From an uncultured Eubacteriales bacterium (GTDB taxonomy: Bacteria > Bacillota > Clostridia > Oscillospirales > Acutalibacteraceae), in assembly GCA_900316555.1 (NCBI GenBank), contig ONDL01000003.1:1-46689 (forward strand): a stretch of 46,689 nucleotides of DNA, read 5' to 3'. This document shows positions 32,956 to 41,470 of this stretch, piece by piece (position 1 is the first letter of the stretch; every line of letters starts with the position of its first letter). The position numbers were made by a program, and so were the translations under genes. The notes beneath the pieces are model-generated. The model was given only the letters and a program-made list of their open reading frames with translations, was not told the DNA's origin and did not search any database.

Positions 32956-33462
32956 TTACTTTTTCAGTACCGAAACTATCTCGCTGATGTACATTCTGTG
33001 GTAGTCGTCTCCGCTGTAGTTTGACTTTACTGCTTCCTCGATAATGCTCTCCTCGTTCAGATCCTGCGCGTAGAGCTTTTTGCATACAAGCACGAGACGC
33101 GCTTCCTCAAAGTACGGAACGCCGTCCCCGGTGAAAGCGGGCGTCAGTCCCGTTTCCTTGACCTTGTCAATATCTCTGCCGCTCTTTGTGCCGCAAATCT
33201 GAAGCGCCTTGCGGAATTCCTCGTCAAAAAAGCTCATTGTAAACATTCCGTTCTTCTCGAGAAAGCCGAAGGTGTAGCGCTGCGGACGGATAAACGTGAA
33301 CGCCACGGGCTTGTTCCACATGATTCCCACGCTTCCCCAGCTGACGGTCATTGTGTTGAAGCTGTCCTTGCTGCCCGCGGTGACGAGCGCCCAGTCCTTG
33401 CCGATAAGCTTGAAGGCATTGTCGGTGATGTCATTGGGTGTGATGGTTTTGAAGTTGCTCAT
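32956..33462 (-). CDS. Flavin reductase-like (flavoredoxin) domain protein
   Basis: A 168-residue FMN-binding split-barrel protein. The pattern WALVTAG...FNTMTVSWGSVG followed by KPVAFTFIRPQRYTFGFLEKN is typical of flavoredoxin-like flavin reductases in anaerobes. It probably carries FMN and moves electrons in the cytoplasm; its partners are unknown. It has its own promoter, whose -35 box lies in a TGAATATTATTCA palindrome. Confidence 0.85.
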   Translation of the reverse strand: MSNFKTITPNDITDNAFKLIGKDWALVTAGSKDSFNTMTVSWGSVGIMWNKPVAFTFIRPQRYTFGFLEKNGMFTMSFFDEEFRKALQICGTKSGRDIDKVKETGLTPAFTGDGVPYFEEARLVLVCKKLYAQDLNEESIIEEAVKSNYSGDDYHRMYISEIVSVLKK

Positions 33463-33497
33463 AAACAGTTCAGTCCTTTCGTTTCTATACTTTCCAT

Positions 33498-33526
33498 ATT
33501 ATAACAGAAATCTGAATATTATTCAA
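33498..33526 (-). promoter_or_regulatory. Promoter of the flavoredoxin gene
   Basis: On the minus strand, TTGAAT (33521-33526), 17 bp, TATAAT (33498-33503). The palindrome TGAATATTATTCA (33513-33525) overlaps the -35 box. Confidence 0.65.
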
Positions 33527-33710
33527 TAGATAACCCGTCAATATTCATAATTGTGTATATTTCCAGCGAAAAAATGAATATTACGGATTTGCCTTTCACC
33601 TTGTTTTCACATTGAAACAAGCCTGAAAATTACAGTTTTGACGGTATATTTCGGCGCGGTGAGCGAAATAATTCCGCAAATGCCGCGATTTTTGTGCAAA
33701 GGCGCAAACT

Positions 33711-33724
33711 TGCATAAATATTCA
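33711..33724 (+). promoter_or_regulatory. Candidate ArgR operator (ARG box) upstream of argG
   Basis: TGCATAAATATTCA matches the known ARG-box form TGAAT-N4-ATTCA with one difference. It lies just upstream of the argG -35 box. Weaker related sites occur at 33513-33525 and near 33575. The 334-bp gap before argG otherwise holds only these sites and two promoters. Confidence 0.5.
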
Positions 33725-33732
33725 AAAAAAGC

Positions 33733-33760
33733 TTGATTTTTCTAAAATTGGTAGTATAAT
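33733..33760 (+). promoter_or_regulatory. Promoter of the arginine cluster
   Basis: TTGATT (33733-33738), 16 bp, TATAAT (33755-33760), about 36 nt before argG. Confidence 0.7.
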
Positions 33761-33796
33761 GTAGTAGTAACATCAAATCAACGGAGGAAATTCATC

Positions 33797-35020
33797 ATGG
33801 CTGACAACAAAATCAAAAAAGTAGTATTGGCATATTCGGGTGGTCTGGACACTTCCATCATCATTCCGTGGTTAAAGGAAAATTACGACAACTGTGAGGT
33901 TATCGCCGTTTCGGGCAACGTCGGTCAGGGTACCGAGCTCGACGGTCTCGAGGAGAAGGCTATCGCTACAGGCGCTTCCAAGCTCTACATCGAGGATCTC
34001 AACAAGGAATTCGTTGAAGAATATGTATTCCCCACCATCAAGGCTGGCGCTGTTTACGAGGGCAAGTACCTTCTCGGCACCTCCTTCGCACGTCCCGTTA
34101 TCGCCAAGAGAATCGTAGAGATCGCCAAGGCTGAGGGCGCTGACGCTATCTGCCACGGCTGCACCGGCAAGGGCAATGACCAGGTTCGTTTTGAGCTCGC
34201 CATCAAGGCTTATGCTCCCGACATGAAGATCATCGCTCCCTGGAGAACATGGGAGTTCAAGTCCCGTGAGGAGGAAATCGAGTACGCTGAGGCAAAGAAC
34301 ATTCCCCTCAAGATAAACAGAGAGACAAACTACTCCAAGGACAAGAACCTCTGGCACCTCAGCCACGAGGGTCTGGATCTGGAGGATCCGGCTAACGAGC
34401 CGATGTACAACAAGGAAGGCTTCCTCGAGATGGGCGTGTCTCCCGAACAGGCACCCGACGTTCCCGAGTACGTGACCATCTCCTTTGAGAAGGGTATCCC
34501 CGTAAAGCTCAACGGCGAGGCTGTAGGCTCCGTCGAGATGATCGAGAAGCTCAACGAAATCGGCGGCAGAAACGGCGTGGGTATCACCGACATCGTAGAG
34601 AACCGTCTTGTAGGCATGAAGGCGCGCGGAGTTTATGAGACTCCCGGCGGCACCGTGCTCTACGCGGCGCACAACAAGCTCGAGGAGATCTGCCTCGACA
34701 AGGATACTCTCCACTACAAGAAGAACCTCGCAAACACCTTCGCTGACCTCGTATACGACGGCAAGTGGTACACACCTCTGCGCGAGGCTATGTCAGCCTT
34801 CGTTGACAGCACCCAGGAGTATGTGACAGGCGACGTCAAGCTCAAGCTCTACAAGGGCAACATCATCGACGCGGGAGTAACAAGTCCATACTCACTCTAT
34901 GACGAGGAGATCGCGACCTTCGACGAGGACGAGGTTTACGATCAGAACGACAGCGCAGGCTTTATCAACCTCTTCGGCCTTCCCATCAAGGTTCGCGCCA
35001 AGAAGGGCCTGATCAAATAA
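33797..35020 (+). CDS. argG: Argininosuccinate synthase
   Basis: ATP-dependent ligation of citrulline and aspartate. The 407 residues start with the P-loop-like AYSGGLDTS, followed by the citrulline/aspartate-binding blocks [15 protein letters not shown] and APWR, and end in a helical tail. The GGAGG site is 9-10 nt upstream. First gene of the arginine cluster. Confidence 0.97.
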   Translation: MADNKIKKVVLAYSGGLDTSIIIPWLKENYDNCEVIAVSGNVGQGTELDGLEEKAIATGASKLYIEDLNKEFVEEYVFPTIKAGAVYEGKYLLGTSFARPVIAKRIVEIAKAEGADAICHGCTGKGNDQVRFELAIKAYAPDMKIIAPWRTWEFKSREEEIEYAEAKNIPLKINRETNYSKDKNLWHLSHEGLDLEDPANEPMYNKEGFLEMGVSPEQAPDVPEYVTISFEKGIPVKLNGEAVGSVEMIEKLNEIGGRNGVGITDIVENRLVGMKARGVYETPGGTVLYAAHNKLEEICLDKDTLHYKKNLANTFADLVYDGKWYTPLREAMSAFVDSTQEYVTGDVKLKLYKGNIIDAGVTSPYSLYDEEIATFDEDEVYDQNDSAGFINLFGLPIKVRAKKGLIK

Positions 35021-35042
35021 AAACTTAAAATTTCATGCAGTC

Positions 35043-35066
35043 GGGCAGGGTGGAATATCCCTGCCC
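35043..35066 (+). other. Hairpin between argG and argH
   Basis: GGGCAGGG (35043-35050) pairs perfectly with CCCTGCCC (35059-35066), but no T run follows. It may lower read-through or protect argG mRNA. The rest of the 189-bp gap has a second short stem, GCACCG/CGGTGC (35147-35152 and 35161-35166), and a duplicated ribosome site. Confidence 0.5.
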
Positions 35067-35209
35067 ATAAAGTGTTTATATAGGGGTAAAGAAAACCTGT
35101 CTGAAAGAATAAGCAAAAATCAATGACAGATTAACTTAAGACGCGGGCACCGATTTTTGGCGGTGCGCCGACCTGTCTGCACGGAGGAGAAAAACTCGGA
35201 GGAGAAAAA

Positions 35210-36586
35210 ATGCAGCTTTGGAAAGGTCGTTTCAAAAAGGAACTTTCAAAAACAACAAATGATTTCAACAGCTCTATCTCGTTTGACAGCCGTATGTACC
35301 GCGAGGATATCGAGGGCAGTATCGCCCACGCGACTATGCTCGGCAAATGCGGCATTATCACCGAGGAGAGCGTTCAGGATATTGTACAGGGACTCAGAGG
35401 AATCCTCGCTGATATCGAGAGCGGCGCGCTCGCGATAGACATGGAGGCTGAGGATATCCACACCTTCATCGAGGGCGAGCTGACAAAGAGGATCGGCGAC
35501 AACGGCAAGCGGCTTCACACCTCGCGCAGCCGCAACGACCAGGTCGCGCTCGACGTAAAGCTTTACCTCAAAAAAGAGGTCGTCAATGTTAAAAATCTCG
35601 TCGTCGGTCTGATAAAGGTGATCGCCGGCAAGGCTGAGGAGTACGCCGACACCGTTATGCCCGGCTACACCCACCTTCAGCGCGCTCAGCCGATTACCTT
35701 CGGTCACCACCTGCTCGCTTACGGCGAAATGCTCCTGCGCGACGTTTCGCGCCTTGAGGACTGTCTTAAGAGAATGGACGAAATGCCGCTCGGCTCATGT
35801 GCTCTCGCGGGTACGACCTACCCGATCGACAGAAATGTAACCGCTGACCTGCTCGGCTTCGACAGAATCACAAACAACTCCCTCGACGGCGTTTCAGACA
35901 GGGATTTCTGCATAGAGTTCGCGTCAGTGCTCTCAATCATCATGGTGCACCTCAGCCGCTTCTCGGAGGAGATCATCATGTGGTGCAGCTGGGAATTCAA
36001 GTTCGTCGAGCTTGACGATGCGTTCTCCACAGGCTCGTCGATCATGCCCCAGAAGAAGAACCCCGATATCGCGGAGCTTGTCCGCGGCAAGAGCGGCAGA
36101 GTTTTCGGCGACACAATGACCCTGCTCACCGTTATGAAGGGCATCGCGCTCGCCTACAACAAGGATATGCAGGAGGATAAGGAAGCGATTTTTGACGCGG
36201 TCGATACCGTCAAGATGTGCCTTACAGCCTTCACTCCCATGCTCGACACCATGCGCGTTATCCCTCAGAACATGAGAAAGGCAGCGGCAGGCGGATTCAT
36301 AAACGCGACCGACTGCGCCGACTGGCTCACCAAAAACGGCGTGCCGTTCCGCGACGCTTACAAGGCTACAGGCGAGCTTGTAGCGAGATGCATTGAGCTC
36401 GGCACCGACCTCGAGAGCCTTCCGATTGAGGAGTACAAGGCGGTCTGCGACGTGTTCACAGAGGACGTTTATGACGCTATCTCCCTCGAAAAGTGCGTGT
36501 CTCAGCGCACGGCGTTCGGCGGCCCCGCTCCTCAGCTTGTAAAGGCTCAGGCGGCGAGAGTAAAGGAAATCGCCGAAAATCTTTAA
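35210..36586 (+). CDS. argH: Argininosuccinate lyase
   Basis: Splits argininosuccinate into arginine and fumarate. The 458 residues show the superfamily signature GSSIMPQKKNPD, plus TSRSRNDQ and the catalytic-His region PGYTHLQRAQP. Two copies of CGGAGGAGAAAAA lie directly upstream (35182-35194 and 35197-35209), the second ending at the start codon and the first at normal spacing for its own GGAGG. Length is typical. Confidence 0.97.
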   Translation: MQLWKGRFKKELSKTTNDFNSSISFDSRMYREDIEGSIAHATMLGKCGIITEESVQDIVQGLRGILADIESGALAIDMEAEDIHTFIEGELTKRIGDNGKRLHTSRSRNDQVALDVKLYLKKEVVNVKNLVVGLIKVIAGKAEEYADTVMPGYTHLQRAQPITFGHHLLAYGEMLLRDVSRLEDCLKRMDEMPLGSCALAGTTYPIDRNVTADLLGFDRITNNSLDGVSDRDFCIEFASVLSIIMVHLSRFSEEIIMWCSWEFKFVELDDAFSTGSSIMPQKKNPDIAELVRGKSGRVFGDTMTLLTVMKGIALAYNKDMQEDKEAIFDAVDTVKMCLTAFTPMLDTMRVIPQNMRKAAAGGFINATDCADWLTKNGVPFRDAYKATGELVARCIELGTDLESLPIEEYKAVCDVFTEDVYDAISLEKCVSQRTAFGGPAPQLVKAQAARVKEIAENL

Positions 36587-36610
36587 TAAAAAACAAAAGG
36601 AATGATTACC

Positions 36611-37648
36611 ATGAAAATAAAAGCAGGAATCGTCGGTGCGACGGGTTACGCCGGCGCGGAGCTTGTAAGACTGCTCTCGAACCACCCTGAGGCGGAGGTC
36701 GCCGCAATCAGCTCGGTATCCTTTGAGGGTCAGAAGCTCAGCGACATTTATCCGTCCTACACCTTCCTCAACGATATGATTTGCGAGAATTCGGACGCTG
36801 TTGTCGAGAAGAGCGACGTTATCTTCGCCGCGCTTCCGCACGGTCTCTCTCAGGAGCTTGCCGAGAAGTGCATCTCAAGCGGCAAGGCGTTCATCGACCT
36901 CGGCGCGGACTTCCGCCTTGAGAGCGAGGACGAGTACACCGAGTGGTACGGCGGCACCTTCCTCGACAAGGAGCTCCACGCTCAGAGCGTCTACGGATTG
37001 CCCGAGTTCTTCAGAGATAAAATCAAGGGCAAGAAGCTCATAGCCAACCCCGGCTGCTATACAACCTGCTCACCTCTCGCGATCGCTCCCGCGATTGTGA
37101 ACGGCCTTGTTTCGACAAAGGGCATTATCTGTGACTGCAAGAGCGGCGTTACCGGTGCCGGCAGAAAGCCCACCCAGGGCAGCCATTTCCCCGAGCTCAA
37201 CGAGGGCTTCCACGCCTACAAGGTCGCATCTCACCGCCACACACCCGAGATCGAGCAGACACTCTCAAAGCTCAGCGGCGAGGACGTCACCATCACCTTC
37301 GTACCGCACCTTCTGCCCGTAAACAGAGGTATTCTAGCCACCGTTTACGCCGATTTGAAGGAAGGCGTTACATACGAGGAGATCCGCAAGGCTTATGAGG
37401 ACTACTACAAGGACGAGTTTTTCATCAGACTTCTCGACGACGGAAAGTGCGCCGATATCCACAACGTGCGCTATTCAAACTTCTGCGACATCTCGCTCCA
37501 CTTCGACAACAGAGCACGCAAGCTCGTAGCCTGCGCTGCGATCGACAACATGGTCAAGGGCGCGGCAGGTCAGGCGATCCAGAACATGAACATTATCTTC
37601 GGGCTGGACGAAAAGACAGGTCTGGTCATTGTTCCGCCGGCGTTCTAA
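36611..37648 (+). CDS. argC: N-acetyl-gamma-glutamyl-phosphate reductase
   Basis: NADPH-dependent reduction of N-acetylglutamyl phosphate to the semialdehyde. The 345 residues have the N-terminal Rossmann motif GATGYAGAEL and the catalytic cysteine in NPGCYTT. The start at 36611 follows AAAGGA at 9 nt; an ATG at 36602 touches that site. It is 24 bp after argH. Confidence 0.96.
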   Translation: MKIKAGIVGATGYAGAELVRLLSNHPEAEVAAISSVSFEGQKLSDIYPSYTFLNDMICENSDAVVEKSDVIFAALPHGLSQELAEKCISSGKAFIDLGADFRLESEDEYTEWYGGTFLDKELHAQSVYGLPEFFRDKIKGKKLIANPGCYTTCSPLAIAPAIVNGLVSTKGIICDCKSGVTGAGRKPTQGSHFPELNEGFHAYKVASHRHTPEIEQTLSKLSGEDVTITFVPHLLPVNRGILATVYADLKEGVTYEEIRKAYEDYYKDEFFIRLLDDGKCADIHNVRYSNFCDISLHFDNRARKLVACAAIDNMVKGAAGQAIQNMNIIFGLDEKTGLVIVPPAF

Positions 37649-37708
37649 TAAATTGAAAATGGAAAATGGAAAATTGAAAATGGAAAATTAAGGGTCGCTT
37701 CGCTCCGA
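37648..37708 (-). repeat. Dispersed AT-rich repeat, copy 2
   Basis: The reverse complement of copy 1 at 27316-27366: GGAGCGAAGCGACC followed by TTAATTTTC and four TTTTC(C/A)A-type units. It fills most of the gap between argC and argJ. Its orientation is opposite to copy 1. Confidence 0.7.
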
Positions 37709-37737
37709 TTTATATTTTCCGTTACGGAAGAGGCAAT

Positions 37738-38967
37738 ATGAGTAACTATAAATTTATCGAAAACGGCTCCGTAACCTCTCCGCTCGGCTTTGTCGCAGGC
37801 GGCGTGATTGCGGGTATCAAGCCTAACAATACAACAAAGCGCGACCTCGGTATGATTTTCTGCGAGAAGCCCTGCACTGCGGCGGCTATCTTCACAAAAA
37901 ACCGCGTTAAGTCCGACACGATCTACGTCACACAAGAACACCTCAAAAACGGCGTCGCTCAGGCGGTGATCGCAAACTCAGGCAACGCGAACGCCTGCAA
38001 CCCCGACGGATACGAAAAGGCGGAGCAGATGTGCGCTCTTGCGGCTGACGCTCTCGGTATCGCTGCGGACGACGTTATCGTCGCTTCAACGGGCGTTATC
38101 GGTCAGGCACTTCCGATCGAGCCTATCGAAAAGTCCGTCGGCGCGCTTAAGGACAGCATGACAAGGGACGGCGGCACATACGCTGCCGAAGCGATCATGA
38201 CCACCGACACCATAAAGAAGGAATGGGCGGTTCAGCTCAGCCTCGGCGGCAAGACCGTCACGATCGGCGGTATCGCAAAGGGCAGCGGCATGATCCATAT
38301 CAACATGGGCACGACACTTTCGTTCGTCACCACAGACGCGGCGGTTTCGGCTGAGATGCTTCACTCGGCGCTGATCGAGGCGGCTGACGTGAGCTACAAC
38401 ATGGTCAGCGTTGACGGCGACACCTCCACCAACGATACCCTCGCTATTATGGCGTCGGGTCTTGCAGGCAACGACGAAATCACAGAGAAGAACGGCGACT
38501 ACGCGCTGTTCGTTGAGGCGCTTACTGCGGCGTTCAAGGCTGTCGCCAAGAAGCTCGCCGCCGACGGTGAAGGCGCTACAAAGCTCGTTATCGGCAAGGT
38601 CAGCGGCGCGAAGGATGAGAGTACCGCGAAGGTTATCGCAAAGAGCGTGATCTGCTCAAGCCTTGTCAAGGCGGCGATGTTCGGCGCGGACGCGAACTGC
38701 GGAAGGATACTCTGCGCGATCGGCTACAGCGGAGCTGAGGTTGACGTTAAGAAAATCGACGTTTCCTACCGTTCCGCAAAGGGTGAGATACTCGTCTGCA
38801 AGGACGGCATGGGTCTTGCGTTTGACGAGGATAAGGCAAAGGAAATCCTGATCGAGAGCGAGATCGACATAATTATCAACCTCGGCGACGGCAACGGAGA
38901 AGCTGAGGCATACGGCTGTGACCTGACATATGACTACGTAAAGATCAACGGAGATTACCGCACATAA
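37738..38967 (+). CDS. argJ: Glutamate N-acetyltransferase / amino-acid acetyltransferase (ArgJ)
   Basis: Transfers the acetyl group of N-acetylornithine to glutamate, recycling it; bifunctional forms also use acetyl-CoA. The 409-residue precursor is cleaved autocatalytically, normally at the Ala-Thr of an N-M-A-T-M motif. Here that motif reads KGSGMIHINMGTTL, so Gly replaces Ala before the nucleophilic Thr. ANSGNANAC and DGDTSTNDT are also present. GGAAGAGG lies upstream of the start. With ArgJ, a separate ArgA or ArgE is not strictly needed. Confidence 0.95.
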   Translation: MSNYKFIENGSVTSPLGFVAGGVIAGIKPNNTTKRDLGMIFCEKPCTAAAIFTKNRVKSDTIYVTQEHLKNGVAQAVIANSGNANACNPDGYEKAEQMCALAADALGIAADDVIVASTGVIGQALPIEPIEKSVGALKDSMTRDGGTYAAEAIMTTDTIKKEWAVQLSLGGKTVTIGGIAKGSGMIHINMGTTLSFVTTDAAVSAEMLHSALIEAADVSYNMVSVDGDTSTNDTLAIMASGLAGNDEITEKNGDYALFVEALTAAFKAVAKKLAADGEGATKLVIGKVSGAKDESTAKVIAKSVICSSLVKAAMFGADANCGRILCAIGYSGAEVDVKKIDVSYRSAKGEILVCKDGMGLAFDEDKAKEILIESEIDIIINLGDGNGEAEAYGCDLTYDYVKINGDYRT

Positions 38968-38989
38968 ATAAATATTCGGAGTGAAAGAT

Positions 38990-39847
38990 ATGGATAATGC
39001 AAAGAGGGCAAAGGTTCTTATTCAGGCGATGCCCTATATCAAAAAATTTGTCGGAGAAACGATTGTTGTCAAGTACGGCGGCAACGCTATGATAAATGAG
39101 GAGCTCAAGGCGGCGGTCATGAGCGATTTGGCGCTCATGCAGCTCGTCGGAATCAGCGTAGTGCTGGTTCACGGCGGAGGCCCCGAAATCAACGCGATGC
39201 TCGACGCCGTCGGCAAGGAGAGTGTATTCAAGGACGGAATGCGCGTCACCGACCAGGAGACAATGGACATCGTCCAGATGGTGCTCGCGGGCAAGGTCAA
39301 CAAGAGCCTTGTTCAGCTCTTTGAGCGCCACGGCGGAAAGGCTCTCGGTATGTGCGGCCTCGACGGCAGACTGCTTATGGCTGACAAGCTCGCCTCTGCT
39401 CACGACCTCGGTTACGTAGGCGAGATACGCGAGGTAAATCCCGAACCGCTGAGAATGGCGATGAAGGACGGCTATATCCCGATCGTCGCGACAGTCGCGG
39501 GCGGCTACGACGGCAAGGTCTACAACATCAACGCCGACCTCGCCGCGGCTCAGATCGCCGCGAAGCTCAGAGCCAAAAAGCTGATTCTCATGACCGATAT
39601 CCGCGGCCTGCTCCGCGACGTGAACGACGACAGCTCACTTATCCCCGTCGTAAACGTCAGCGAGGTGCCGATGCTCAAGCGCGACGGCATCATCAAGGGC
39701 GGCATGATCCCCAAAATCGACTGCTGCGTCGAAGCAGTCCGCAGCGGCGTAAACCGCGCGCATATCATCGACGGCAGACTGGAGCACTCCATTATTCTCG
39801 AGCTGTTCAGCGACGAGGGTATCGGCACGATGTTCTATCAATTATAA
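38990..39847 (+). CDS. argB: Acetylglutamate kinase
   Basis: Phosphorylates N-acetylglutamate. The 285 residues start with a helical N-terminal extension (KRAKVLIQAMPYIKKF), followed by VVKYGGNAM, VHGGGPEIN and the C-terminal GGMIPKI. The N-terminal helix is the kind found in arginine-sensitive hexameric enzymes, so feedback inhibition by arginine is likely. The start at 38990 follows CGGAGTG; an upstream GTG overlaps that site. Confidence 0.95.
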   Translation: MDNAKRAKVLIQAMPYIKKFVGETIVVKYGGNAMINEELKAAVMSDLALMQLVGISVVLVHGGGPEINAMLDAVGKESVFKDGMRVTDQETMDIVQMVLAGKVNKSLVQLFERHGGKALGMCGLDGRLLMADKLASAHDLGYVGEIREVNPEPLRMAMKDGYIPIVATVAGGYDGKVYNINADLAAAQIAAKLRAKKLILMTDIRGLLRDVNDDSSLIPVVNVSEVPMLKRDGIIKGGMIPKIDCCVEAVRSGVNRAHIIDGRLEHSIILELFSDEGIGTMFYQL

Positions 39848-39859
39848 GTAAAGGAATAA

Positions 39860-40294
39860 ATGTTTATGATTATACGCCCCATGACGATTGACGACTACGA
39901 CGAGGTATTTGCCATGTGGCAGATCACCACAAAGCGCGCGCTGTCAAAGGCGGACGAAAGATCACAGATCGAGCGCTATCTCAGGCGCAACGAGGGCATG
40001 AGCCAGGTCGCCGTTATCGACGGAAAAATCGTCGGCACCGTACTTGCGGGACACGACGGCAGACGCGGCTTTATCCACCACATGGCGGTCATGCCCGAGT
40101 ACCGCCGCCGTCATATCGGGCACAGGCTTGCCGAAAAGGCGATCGAGAATATCGCCGCCGACGGCATCGACAAAACCCATATCTTCTGTTATCAGAACAA
40201 CGAAACAGGACAGAAGTTCTGGAGAGATTTTGGGTTCGTGAAGAGAGATGATGTGTTTGTTTATTCTTATGAAAACGCATCTCGAAAGGAATAA
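39860..40294 (+). CDS. GNAT family N-acetyltransferase inside the arginine operon
   Basis: A 144-residue acetyl-CoA-dependent acetyltransferase. The fold follows motif C/D (IIRPMTIDDYDEV), motif A with the acetyl-CoA loop VMPEYRRRHIGHRLAEKAI and motif B (CYQNNETGQKFWRDFGF). The gene lies 12 bp after argB and 6 bp before argD, so it is co-transcribed. It could supply N-acetylglutamate anaplerotically like short ArgA-type enzymes, or modify an unrelated substrate. A second in-frame ATG at 39866 is equally plausible, since AAGGA is 4 nt from the first and 10 nt from the second. Confidence 0.85.
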   Translation: MFMIIRPMTIDDYDEVFAMWQITTKRALSKADERSQIERYLRRNEGMSQVAVIDGKIVGTVLAGHDGRRGFIHHMAVMPEYRRRHIGHRLAEKAIENIAADGIDKTHIFCYQNNETGQKFWRDFGFVKRDDVFVYSYENASRKE

Positions 40295-40300
40295 TTTGAA

Positions 40301-41470
40301 ATGACAACAAAAGAACTTGACAATAAATACATAATGCACACCTACGGACGCTATGACGTTGCTCTCGTCAGCGGCTCGGGTGTGACCGCCTTCGACGAGG
40401 ACGGCAGGAAATACATCGACGTTTCCTCGGGCATCGGCGTCAACAGTCTCGGCTACTGCAACGAGGGCTGGGTCGAGGCTGTCACAAAGCAGGCGTCGAC
40501 TATCCAGCATATGTCGAACTACTTTTACAGCCCGCAGGCGAGCGCTCTCGCCGAAAAGCTCTGCAAGCTCACAGGAATGGCGAAGGTCTGCTTTGGCAAC
40601 AGCGGCGCTGAGGCTAACGAGTGCGCCATCAAAATCGCGCGCAAATACAGCTTTGACAAGTACGGCGAGGGCAGAAATGAGATAATCACTCTGCGCAACT
40701 CGTTCCACGGAAGAACCGTTACCACCCTCTCGGCAACAGGTCAGGACGTTTTCCACAACTTCTTTTTCCCGTTCACGGAGGGCTTCAAATACATAGAAGC
40801 AGGCGATATGAGCGTGCTCGAAAACGCCGTCAGCGGCAAGACCTGCGCCGTTATGCTCGAGCTTATCCAGGGCGAGGGCGGCGTAAATATCATGGATATG
40901 GATTACGCGAAGGCTCTGTTCGACTTCTGCGCCGAGCGCGATATTCTCGTCATCGTCGACGAGGTTCAGACGGGCGTCGGACGTACAGGCAAGCTCTTTG
41001 CCTTCCGGAATTACGGCGTAAAGCCCGACCTCGTTACTGCGGCGAAGGGTCTCGGCGGCGGTCTGCCGATCGGCGCTTGTCTTTGTAACGACAAGCTCGG
41101 CGGCGTTATGACTCCGTCTACACACGGCACCACCTTCGGTGCGAATCCCGTTGTCTGCGCGGGCGCGAATTACGTTATCGACACCGTATCTAAAGAGGAT
41201 TTTCTCGACGAGGTAGAAGCGAAGGGCGCGTATCTCGAGGGTCTGCTCAGGGAGCTTCCCGAAGTAAAGAATGTCCGCAGAATGGGACTTATGGTCGGTA
41301 TTGAGATCGACGGCGACGCTCATGATATCGCCGCGAAGTGTGTTGAAAACGGCCTGCTCATTATCACCGCGAAGGACGTGCTAAGAATGCTTCCTCCGCT
41401 CACGATCAAACGCGAAGAACTCAAAGAAGCAGTTAGTATATTAAAATCCACACTGAAGGAGTGTAAATAA
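40301..41470 (+). CDS. argD: Acetylornithine aminotransferase
   Basis: PLP-dependent transamination of N-acetylglutamate semialdehyde to N-acetylornithine. The 389 residues show GNSGAEANE, the substrate-loop SFHGRT, IVDEVQTGVGRTG and the PLP lysine in TAAKGLGGG. It is a class III aminotransferase of typical length. The stop codon abuts the argF start. Confidence 0.95.
   Translation: MTTKELDNKYIMHTYGRYDVALVSGSGVTAFDEDGRKYIDVSSGIGVNSLGYCNEGWVEAVTKQASTIQHMSNYFYSPQASALAEKLCKLTGMAKVCFGNSGAEANECAIKIARKYSFDKYGEGRNEIITLRNSFHGRTVTTLSATGQDVFHNFFFPFTEGFKYIEAGDMSVLENAVSGKTCAVMLELIQGEGGVNIMDMDYAKALFDFCAERDILVIVDEVQTGVGRTGKLFAFRNYGVKPDLVTAAKGLGGGLPIGACLCNDKLGGVMTPSTHGTTFGANPVVCAGANYVIDTVSKEDFLDEVEAKGAYLEGLLRELPEVKNVRRMGLMVGIEIDGDAHDIAAKCVENGLLIITAKDVLRMLPPLTIKREELKEAVSILKSTLKECK

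Noticed and set aside
39962..41323. 453-codon frame opposite the GNAT and argD genes
   Set aside because: It spans two real genes on the other strand and has no family-like sequence.
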